Source: Verrucomicrobiota bacterium
GTDB taxonomy: Bacteria; Verrucomicrobiota; Verrucomicrobiia; Chthoniobacterales; UBA10450
Direction: 5' to 3'
DNA: 13,366 bases
Assembly (NCBI GenBank): GCA_003217835.1
Contig: QHMQ01000045.1
Coordinates: 4,364-17,729 of the forward strand
Below are positions 7,546 through 13,366 of the stretch, in pieces. The position numbers and the translations under genes are program-made. Position 1 is the stretch's first letter. Each line of letters opens with the position of its first letter. Under the pieces are notes generated by a model, which did not search any database, was not told the origin of the DNA, and saw nothing but the letters and a program-made list of their open reading frames with translations.

Positions 7546-7551
7546 TATAAC
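7546..7551 (+). promoter_or_regulatory. Candidate -10 element for the coaE-rho-rnd operon
   Basis: TATAAC agrees with the bacterial -10 consensus at 5 of 6 bases and lies 86 bp upstream of the coaE ATG in an AT-rich part of the divergent fabI/coaE gap. No good -35 hexamer is found 16-18 bp upstream (TCCCAT or neighbours), so the call is weak. No clear divergent promoter for fabI was seen in the same gap. Confidence 0.25.
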
Positions 7552-7637
7552 GTGATTTCAGACCAGATTGGACAAATCGTTACCGATATGGAGAATGGAG
7601 CCGCTCGAAAAGCCCTCTGCTTTTAATCCTCCTTTAA

Positions 7638-8252
7638 ATGGCTGTCATCGGGATCACCGGCGGAATTTCCACGGGCAAGAGCACACTTTGCGGGTGTCTA
7701 CGCGAGATTGTTCCCAATGCTAAGTTTTTCAACGCCGATTATGCTGCACGTGCACTTGTCGATCTTGATCCGGAGGTTAAAAAGGAGATTCGACGTGAAT
7801 TTGGCAATGCGATTTTTTCGGCCGATCAGGGGTTGAATCGGGAAAAACTTCGCCATATAGTGTTTATCGACGCGGCTAAAAGGCGCGCGCTCGAGCAGAT
7901 TCTCCATCCGCGGATTCGGCGCCAATGGAGCACAGAAGCGGAAACGCATCGCAACTCTCCCGATTTTTTCTTCGCTGATATCCCACTTCTTTATGAAACC
8001 GGCGGTGAAAGGTTGTGCGATCGAGTGGTCGTGGTCGCCTGTTCCTACAGGACCCAACTCCGCTGGCTGATGGAGCGCATGTCGCTGGAACGCTCCGCGA
8101 CGGAACAAATGATCAATTCACAAATGCCTCTCGAAGAAAAAATCAGACGCGCAGACCATGTCGTGTGGAATAACGGCGCTCGTACGGTGCTGGCCGATCA
8201 GGCGCGTTGCCTTGTTGCGCTCTGGCAAAAGCAATCATGGACGAAAACCTGA
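7638..8252 (+). CDS. coaE: Dephospho-CoA kinase
   Basis: The 204-residue cytosolic kinase phosphorylates the 3'-hydroxyl of dephospho-CoA with ATP, the final step of coenzyme A synthesis. It opens on the P-loop GITGGISTGKST (residues 5-16). NADYAARALV follows as the Asp-containing substrate motif, then HPRIRRQW and DIPLLYETG, the PLLxE motif of the family. The late segment EEKIRRADHVVWNNG corresponds to the usual K-x-x-AD-x-VI-x-N-x-G motif. The length is typical. An in-frame TAA at 7635-7637 directly precedes the ATG, which fixes this as the first possible start. No Shine-Dalgarno is present; the leader instead has CCTCCTTT. The 3' end overlaps the rho ATG by 16 bp, so the two are one transcript. 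Confidence 0.94.
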   Translation: MAVIGITGGISTGKSTLCGCLREIVPNAKFFNADYAARALVDLDPEVKKEIRREFGNAIFSADQGLNREKLRHIVFIDAAKRRALEQILHPRIRRQWSTEAETHRNSPDFFFADIPLLYETGGERLCDRVVVVACSYRTQLRWLMERMSLERSATEQMINSQMPLEEKIRRADHVVWNNGARTVLADQARCLVALWQKQSWTKT

Positions 8253-9583
8253 CCTCATCAGAGAGGCAAACTGTAGAAGCAGGCGTATCGCCTGCAGACT
8301 CCCAAATTGCGGCCGTCACTACAGCACGCCGACTTGATCTAAACGACGTGCAAGAACTTTCCGGTGAAGGGCTGGAATCCTTAGCGCGCGATTTGCAGTT
8401 ACATTTGCATCCTGCGCGCTCGCGCCATCAACACGTTCTTGACATAATCCGCGGAGCATTGTCTAGCGGAGCAAGTATCACCGCGGAGGGATTTCTCGAC
8501 CAGGTAAGTGATTCGCTCGCAATGCTCCGCTGGCCACAATTAAACTTCCTGCCGGTCCCCGAGGATGTTTGCGTTCCACGCGCGTTGATAGAGCAATATC
8601 ACCTGCGGCCCGGTCAAAAGCTCGCCGGGATTATACGGCTTCCTGGTCACCGCGAGAAATTCCTCACGCTTGAACAAGTCACAACAATTGAAGGAGCGCC
8701 GGCGGAGCAGTGGAGCGAGCCGACGGACTTCGACAAACTTACGCCGCAATTTCCGCAGGGCCGTATCATGCTCGAAAATCCAGATACGAACTCCATCAGC
8801 GCTCGGGCGGTCGATCTGCTGGCGCCGCTCGGGCGAGGACAACGCGGCCTGATCGTCGCGCCACCACGAGTGGGCAAGACAATCCTGCTCAAGGAAATCG
8901 CTAAAGCGATTCGGGTAAATCATCCGGACATCGTGCTCATTCTGCTGTTAGTGGACGAACGGCCGGAAGAAGTGACCGATCTGGAGCGGGAAATTGATTG
9001 TCAGATTTACCACTCAAATTTCGATGAAAGCGTCCATCGACATGTGCAGGTCGCGGAGATTGTGCTGGACCGCGCCAAACGTCTGGTAGAAATGAAGCAA
9101 GACGTGGTGATTTTGCTCGACAGCATCACACGGCTTTCGCGCGGGTATAACAATCTACAACCCGGCAAAGGCCGGATCATGTCAGGTGGCGTCGAGGCGA
9201 AGGCACTCACCAAACCAAAGAAATTTTTCGGTTCCGCTCGCAATGTCGAAGAAGGCGGCAGCCTCACGGTCCTTGCCACCGCGTTGATTGAAACCGGCAG
9301 CCGGATGGACGAATTAATCTTCGAAGAATTCAAAGGCACAGGGAACATGGAGTTGCATCTCGACCGCGCCCTGGTCGAGAAGCGGCTCTATCCCGCGATT
9401 CACGTTTTGCAGTCGGCTACGCGCCGTGAAGATTTGCTGTATCATCCCGATGAATGGGAGCGAGTACAGATGTTACGGAAGACGATGGCGGCACTTCCTC
9501 CTATCGAGGCGATGGAAAAGTTGATCGAGAATCTCGAAGCGACGAAAACAAACGCCGAGTTGCTCCTGAGCGGGTTGAGGTGA
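8237..9583 (+). CDS. rho: Transcription termination factor Rho
   Basis: The 448-residue product is the hexameric RNA-dependent ATPase/helicase that ends transcription at Rho sites. After a variable N-terminus comes a Rho_N-like helical stretch (about residues 32-95), an RNA-binding cold-shock-like fold with NFLPVPEDVCVP (about 103-114), then the ATPase core: Walker A APPRVGKT (208-215), LLVDERPEEVTD, FDESVHRHVQVAE, Walker B VVILLD (290-295), the Q-loop/R-loop region GRIMSGGVEAKAL, and FFGSARNVEEGGSLTV with the arginine finger region, ending in EEFKGTGNMELHLDR. ATG at 8237 is chosen because it overlaps coaE by only 16 bp; an in-frame TTG at 8207 would add 10 residues inside coaE. Residues 12-29 are encoded by a palindromic repeat, which is unusual. 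Several core positions differ from the consensus (for example RVGKT for KAGKT), but no key residue is missing. Confidence 0.95.
   Translation: MDENLTSSERQTVEAGVSPADSQIAAVTTARRLDLNDVQELSGEGLESLARDLQLHLHPARSRHQHVLDIIRGALSSGASITAEGFLDQVSDSLAMLRWPQLNFLPVPEDVCVPRALIEQYHLRPGQKLAGIIRLPGHREKFLTLEQVTTIEGAPAEQWSEPTDFDKLTPQFPQGRIMLENPDTNSISARAVDLLAPLGRGQRGLIVAPPRVGKTILLKEIAKAIRVNHPDIVLILLLVDERPEEVTDLEREIDCQIYHSNFDESVHRHVQVAEIVLDRAKRLVEMKQDVVILLDSITRLSRGYNNLQPGKGRIMSGGVEAKALTKPKKFFGSARNVEEGGSLTVLATALIETGSRMDELIFEEFKGTGNMELHLDRALVEKRLYPAIHVLQSATRREDLLYHPDEWERVQMLRKTMAALPPIEAMEKLIENLEATKTNAELLLSGLR
8271..8324 (+). repeat. Palindromic element inside the rho coding sequence (18 codons, in frame)
   Basis: The segment starts CTGTAG (8271-8276), ends CTACAG (8319-8324) and contains the hairpin GCAGGCG/CGCCTGC (8279-8285 and 8289-8295, loop TAT). 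The first part matches the intergenic element at 4062-4087 at 23 of 26 bases, in the same orientation. The length of 54 bp is a multiple of three, so the rho frame stays open. It encodes roughly TVEAGVSPADSQIAAVTT (residues 12-29), upstream of the first conserved Rho segment, where extra residues should be tolerated. It looks like a shorter copy or derivative of the 106-bp element. Confidence 0.75.
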
Positions 9584-10629
9584 TCGCGAGCGTTTCACAG
9601 CTCGCCGAGCTGCTTCCGCAAATTGAAAGTGTCGATCGCGTGGCGGTCGATACCGAAGCCGATAGCCTCCATTGTTATCGAGAGAAGCTCTGTTTGCTCC
9701 AAGTCAGCTTGCCGGGGCGCGATTATATTGTCGATCCATTGGCCGATGTCGATCTTGCGCCGTTGGGCACTGCGCTGGAGGGAAAAGAAATTGTTTTGCA
9801 CGGAGCGGATTTCGATCTGCGATTACTCCGCCGAGGTCTGAACTTTGTCGCGCAGCGCATTTTCGACACGGTGATTGGAGCGCGCCTGCTCGGGATCCGC
9901 GAATTTAGTCTAGCCGCCTTGGTAAAACGGTACTTCGATGTCGAACTCGGCAAAGGGTCTCAAAAGGCAAATTGGGCACGGCGTCCGCTCTCTTCCCGGA
10001 TGCTGGAATATGCGATGAACGACACGCATTACCTGTTGCCTCTTGTCGAACGCCTCGAGTCGCAATTGAAACAATTCCATCGAATCGATTGGCTGCGGCA
10101 ATCGTGCCAACGCGCGGTCGAACAGGCGGCGGTGGAACGTGCGCGCGATAAAGACGAACTTTGGCGCATCCGCGGATCTGGTTTGCTCCGGGGCCGCGCG
10201 GCTGCCGTGCTACGCGCGCTTTGGCAATGGCGCGAGAAAGAAGCGGAAGCGGCAGACCGGCCACCGTTTCATATTTTGCAAAATCACGAGCTGCTCAATG
10301 CGGCAGTAAGTTTCGCCTCGGAAAAACTGCCTGACTACAGACATTTTTCTTCGCGCCGTCGTCAGGCATTTCGCGAAGCAGCGCAGAACGCATTGCAATT
10401 GTCCGAGGAAGAATGGCCGGTCTCGCTGCGCCGCTTCGGGACGCGGCCAAGCGCGGGGATGATGGCTCGAACTGAAGAACTGCGACGGCAACGGGATCGC
10501 GGGGCAAGGGAACTCGATTTGGAGCCGGCCTTTATCGCGTCGCGCAGCACCCTTGAAGCGATCGCGGTGGATGAAACTTGCGCGACGACTTTGCTGGTTC
10601 CCTGGCAACGAGCCGTGCTCGCCCTTTGA
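9580..10629 (+). CDS. rnd: Ribonuclease D (3'-5' exoribonuclease with HRDC domain)
   Basis: The 349-residue product is a DEDDy-family 3'-5' exonuclease that trims tRNA and other small RNA 3' ends. The exonuclease domain (about 1-165) has the five expected residues: Asp24 and Glu26 (AVDTEAD), Asp79 (HGADFDLRLL), and Tyr144 with Asp148 (YAMNDTHYL, the Y-x3-D form). An HRDC domain follows at about 193-265 (DELWRIRGSGLL, LWQWREKEAEAADRPPFHIL), and the rest is a basic helical tail as in RNase D. The start is taken as GTG at 9580, which overlaps the rho stop by 4 bp (GTGA) and is preceded by TTGAGG; earlier in-frame starts lie deep within rho and would encode non-homologous sequence. The overlap suggests translation coupled to rho. 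The length is slightly below the E. coli enzyme. Confidence 0.92.
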   Translation: MIASVSQLAELLPQIESVDRVAVDTEADSLHCYREKLCLLQVSLPGRDYIVDPLADVDLAPLGTALEGKEIVLHGADFDLRLLRRGLNFVAQRIFDTVIGARLLGIREFSLAALVKRYFDVELGKGSQKANWARRPLSSRMLEYAMNDTHYLLPLVERLESQLKQFHRIDWLRQSCQRAVEQAAVERARDKDELWRIRGSGLLRGRAAAVLRALWQWREKEAEAADRPPFHILQNHELLNAAVSFASEKLPDYRHFSSRRRQAFREAAQNALQLSEEEWPVSLRRFGTRPSAGMMARTEELRRQRDRGARELDLEPAFIASRSTLEAIAVDETCATTLLVPWQRAVLAL

Positions 10630-11184
10630 TTAGCAGCGCGAAGCCATTTGCGCACAGGGTATGCGCTCGCGAGCCAAATAATCCTCAACCGCTAAGCAGC
10701 GCGCCGGCGTTCGATGATCCTCCAGTGATCCTCGTCACTACCAGCGGCACGGCGAGCGCAAAGATTAATGCCCAAACTCTGTCCAGCACCAATGTCACGT
10801 CGTCAGGTACGATTGTTAATAGCGACCTCAAGACTACCAGCGGGAAGAAGACCGGCAGCGTAATCAACGTCAGCAGCACAGAGCAGTTGCCTTCCTTGCT
10901 CGATGCGGCTGCGCCCGGTCCTGGCGGGAAGATCACGATTCCCGCTTCGAAGACCACGAGTACTTCGAGAAATTCCAGTGGGATCAATGCCGCTGGTCGC
11001 TTGAACGCAGGTCGTCGCGCGGCGGATATCCGGGACACGCATCCATTGCTGGCGGCGCGTTTGCGATAATGAACATGGATGTCTGGAGCGGATTACTCAC
11101 GGGACGGCAGTAATTGTCGCACCGGTTCCTCCGGCCACAGCGACGATGTTGCAGACACGTCTCCTAATTCGACGATCAGCCGCT
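10630..11184. other. 555-bp region without a confident gene; two overlapping antiparallel ORFs
   Basis: On the minus strand, 10685-11038 (GTG start) would encode 117 residues with three hydrophobic stretches (LEFLEVLVVFEAGIVIF, SVLLTLITLPVFFPLVV, VWALIFALAVPLVV), like a small membrane protein. On the plus strand, a frame open to 11069 would, from GTG at 10725, encode 114 residues rich in Ser, Thr, Asn and Lys. The two share the third codon position, so both show high GC3. A rough count gives plus-strand position 1 about 45% GC and position 2 about 52%, which would be more normal read on the minus strand. Neither has a visible ribosome binding site or a family I recognise. The last 115 bases hold nothing I can identify. 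The region may be a decayed gene. Confidence 0.35.
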
Positions 11185-12744
11185 TTAATCCACTCGCCTC
11201 CGGGTTGGCTTGGGATTAAACGACCAAAATGTCGCAACTTTGATGTTATCAAGCCCCATCAAAGCGATTTCAAGTAACCATCGGATCGCCCAAAACTGCG
11301 CGAAAAGCGCTCCAATAAACTGAACAGTCGAGTAACGTGGAACTTCCATCGTGTGAACGACGGAGATGCCGAAGACGTTTCCGAAATTGGCAGAATAAAA
11401 AAAAATAACGAAAAACGCCGGCCACTTTGATTCCTCTGATTTGCTTCGTCTGAGTAAGAAGCAAACTGCAAGCGGAACGCTCACCAACAAAATTGCCAGA
11501 TAAGTTCGCGCACAGTAGATGTTCCACATCCGAATTCGCTTATCTTGGGGAATGTTGATGTTAGTGAAACGAAGCTTTTTGGTGCGCTCCAGGAAATCTG
11601 AAGCGGCCGGCACCATAGCAAGCAGACGCAGTGATTGAGGATGAGAAAGCCACGAGAAGCTGGCGGCATACGCCCAAGAAGACAATGGTAATTTCTTGTA
11701 GATGCTGAATGCCGGACACTTCGTTGAGTAAAAAACGCCCAGTTGGCTGACGATCTTTTGGGCAAACGCCAGCGGACGCCTCACGACACTGTGCCAATAC
11801 CAATAGTGTAGGAATCTTAAGAACCCTTCATCGCCGAGTTGACGTCGCCAGCGATTCAGAAGCGGATCAGCACCGCTCATGAGGAGATCAGGCTCAAATC
11901 CCAGAAGCGGAAACTTCTGGGGATAAAGGTCATGCGTGCGTTGAATTTCCCCTTCGAGATCATCGCGAGCGACTCGGAGCCATTCACGCGAATAACTACT
12001 CGTTCGGCCATTCTTTACGTCGGCCGCCATCTGCGCATGAATAATCTTCGCGTGGATTGCAAAGAGGGTTTCTGGGAGAAACATTTTAACTGTCTGATCG
12101 TTCCGCCTGAGGTAATGTTCCGTAAGGGTCACTGCCAGAATAATTGACACGGATATGCCAAGAAAAACAACCTTTCCGGTAAAATTGCCTTTAGCATTGA
12201 GTATTAACCAGATGACAGGTGCAACTGCAAAGAGCGCCATGAGAGTGAAACTCGGCTTCAACGAAGCAAGGAGCAAAGCGCTGATAGCACCTCCGGTCCC
12301 ATAAATAACCGTCTTCCGTACATTCGGTGAGACTACCCGGTAATAAAAGAACTGAACGATGAGCCAAATGGTCAAGATTTCGAAAAACATGCACACGGAA
12401 TCGGATTGGATTTGCATTTCGAACAGGACGGGACCGTTTGAAAGCAAATAGATCGCCGCGCCCCAAAGTCCGATCGCTTCGTGCGCGACGCGGTTTAGAC
12501 GAGGTCTGGGGAAGAAATCAGCCAATCTGGCCCAGCTCGCGAGGAACAAAGCACCAGCGACTAAACCTAAGAGATGTTGGATCACCGAGATTGCCCGAAG
12601 ATCCGCCCAAGTCCGCAAGACTAGATAAATCGTTCCGGGATAGAGGAAATTTAGGCCTTGAATGTGCGCGAAAGCCCCGCCGCTCAACTTGATAAGAGCT
12701 GGCCAGAGATACCCGTTATCCCCAGCCAGCGGATCTTGCGGCAA
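11185..12744 (-). CDS. Polytopic membrane protein, GT-C glycosyltransferase-like; N-terminus disrupted
   Basis: From TTG at 12744 the frame encodes 519 residues with about eight or nine hydrophobic segments, a soluble stretch at about 215-345, and three more membrane segments near the end (YLAILLVSVPLAVCFLL, FFVIFFYSANFGNVFG, FIGALFAQFWAIRWLL). The pattern is that of GT-C enzymes, which move sugars from polyprenyl-phosphate donors in the membrane, with an acidic first loop (DPLAGDNGYLWPAL). The first membrane helix lies upstream of the TTG: the same frame is open from 12849 and encodes KISYFVIATFLFAAAA before it. That extension has no ATG, GTG or TTG; it is preceded by TAA at 12850-12852 and, two codons earlier, ATG GAA (12858-12853). 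A nonsense change in codon 3 of the true gene would explain this. Donor and acceptor are unknown. Function as glycosyltransferase is inferred from topology alone. Confidence 0.6.
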   Translation of the reverse strand: MPQDPLAGDNGYLWPALIKLSGGAFAHIQGLNFLYPGTIYLVLRTWADLRAISVIQHLLGLVAGALFLASWARLADFFPRPRLNRVAHEAIGLWGAAIYLLSNGPVLFEMQIQSDSVCMFFEILTIWLIVQFFYYRVVSPNVRKTVIYGTGGAISALLLASLKPSFTLMALFAVAPVIWLILNAKGNFTGKVVFLGISVSIILAVTLTEHYLRRNDQTVKMFLPETLFAIHAKIIHAQMAADVKNGRTSSYSREWLRVARDDLEGEIQRTHDLYPQKFPLLGFEPDLLMSGADPLLNRWRRQLGDEGFLRFLHYWYWHSVVRRPLAFAQKIVSQLGVFYSTKCPAFSIYKKLPLSSWAYAASFSWLSHPQSLRLLAMVPAASDFLERTKKLRFTNINIPQDKRIRMWNIYCARTYLAILLVSVPLAVCFLLRRSKSEESKWPAFFVIFFYSANFGNVFGISVVHTMEVPRYSTVQFIGALFAQFWAIRWLLEIALMGLDNIKVATFWSFNPKPTRRRVD

Positions 12745-12902
12745 TGAAAAGCGCTTTTGCGCTGCTGCGGCGAAGAGAAATGTCGCGATAACGAAGTAAC
12801 TGATTTTCCACAGAGCAATCTGATTCGCTCGGCTGGAGTTCGGCCACGGTTATTCCATGATTAACCATGTTTGAGGTTCCGGCACAAGATCGACAATCTA
12901 AA

Positions 12903-13186
12903 ACGCGGCGGGTCGCTTAATGCCTGCACATGGCATGATCGGAAACAGTGGAGTGAACCGTATTGCAGGATCGTCCCAATTCCGGGCAGACGGGTGACCT
13001 GGATGTAGCGTCGACGTCTTTCCAAAGCGGCGGGATCGCACTCAACATCCTGATCGAACGTGCGAGCAGGAAAAGACTAAGGACGCTTGTTTCGCCCAAC
13101 CTGACTAGGTGCGATTTCACGCCCAGCAACCTTCTAAGACGCTGAAACGCTCGGAGCCACATCGGCTTAAATCGTTCGAGCTCCAC
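12903..13186 (-). pseudogene. Frameshifted 5' remnant of a membrane protein, possibly related to the downstream GT-C-like gene
   Basis: The frame from GTG at 13186 encodes a basic start, one hydrophobic stretch (SVLSLFLLARSIRML, about residues 34-48) and IPPLWKDVDA (51-60). After this the frame turns to Cys/Ser/His-rich sequence. In the next frame, from 13007, the sequence continues YIQVTRLPGIGTILQYGSLH, which fits better after DVDA; a lost base near 13008 would join them as DVDA-YIQV. A membrane helix followed by an acidic loop and then a Pro-Gly-rich segment is the layout expected at the N-terminus of a GT-C-like protein, as in the gene just downstream. No later part of the protein is present, so it is both frameshifted and truncated. 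The 3' boundary is approximate. The family assignment is inference. Confidence 0.4.
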
Positions 13187-13366
13187 TATTGGCCTGCGAT
13201 ATCGACGCTCTCCGCGCGGCTGACGGTGATGCCGTACTCCGTCTCAAGAGCAAAGGCGCGCGTCTCATACCGCGGCAAGATATGTCAATTGGATTCCGGT
13301 TTACAACCGGGTCCTATCTCCATGGTCACCATCAAAGAATCGCAAAACCAATTCAGCTACGGTATA
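13187..13366. other. Window end without a confident gene
   Basis: On the minus strand, a 33-codon stretch open from 13284 ends with TAG at 13188-13186, sharing its G with the GTG start of the remnant at 13186. It reads naturally (PRYETRAFALETEYGITVS) and might be the decayed C-terminus of another protein. On the plus strand, one frame is also open to the window end, without a start or family I recognise. Confidence 0.25.

Noticed and set aside
7626..7635. 16S-tail-like CCTCCTTT just before the coaE ATG
   Set aside because: It has anti-Shine-Dalgarno sense on the coding strand, so it cannot serve as a ribosome binding site for coaE; it is most likely chance.
8040..8056. CCTGT-TCC-TACAGG-like palindrome inside coaE as a further copy of the repeat
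   Set aside because: It shares only a few bases with the CTGTAG elements, lacks the GCAGGCG stem and lies in conserved coaE sequence.
9454..9579. N-terminal extension of rnd into rho
   Set aside because: The extra 42 residues are out-of-frame rho sequence; the GTG at 9580 overlapping the rho stop gives a normal RNase D N-terminus.
1..13366. CRISPR array, integrase, transposase, toxin-antitoxin or defence genes
   Set aside because: Both strands were read for spaced direct repeats and for typical motifs of these families; none was seen.

Overview
This is a bacterial chromosome segment with moderate to high GC and mostly ATG starts with weak or no Shine-Dalgarno sites. The gene content (nadE, fabI, glcD, coaE-rho-rnd, exported enzymes, GT-C-like membrane proteins) and a palindromic repeat placed inside a coding region suggest a soil Verrucomicrobiota-type genome. 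That assignment is inference from recall of gene neighbourhoods and was not tested by any search.

Layout. Positions 1-240 (+) hold the C-terminus of a 3-hydroxyisobutyrate dehydrogenase-family protein. Positions 337-600 (+) hold a short-chain dehydrogenase cut off after its Rossmann nucleotide-binding start. A tRNA-Lys(CTT) lies at 742-814 (+) and converges on nadE. A minus-strand block from 7368 down to 821 reads, in transcription order: fabI (enoyl-ACP reductase), glcD-like FAD oxidase, an exported protein with a probable double-psi beta-barrel, an exported PQQ-dependent sugar (sorbosone) dehydrogenase-like protein, and nadE (glutamine-dependent NAD+ synthetase). Positions 7638-10629 (+) form a tight housekeeping operon, coaE-rho-rnd, with overlapping genes. 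Positions 10630-11184 have no confident gene, only two antiparallel ORFs in codon register. Positions 11185-12744 (-) encode a polytopic GT-C-like membrane protein whose 5' end seems broken by a stop codon. Upstream of it, 12903-13186 (-) is a frameshifted remnant of what looks like a related membrane protein.

The strongest unusual signal is a palindromic repeat family. A 106-bp intergenic copy (4063-4168), bounded by CTGTAG/CTACAG and holding three hairpins, shares its first 26 bases (23 of 26 identical) with a 54-bp copy inside the 5' end of rho (8271-8324). The rho copy has the same boundaries and is exactly 18 codons, so it adds a peptide to the Rho N-terminus without breaking the frame. 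This resembles the protein-coding palindromic elements known from Rickettsia, but in a different host and gene.

No defence system, CRISPR array, integrase or complete insertion sequence is visible. The first 600 bases and the last 2 kb show signs of gene decay.
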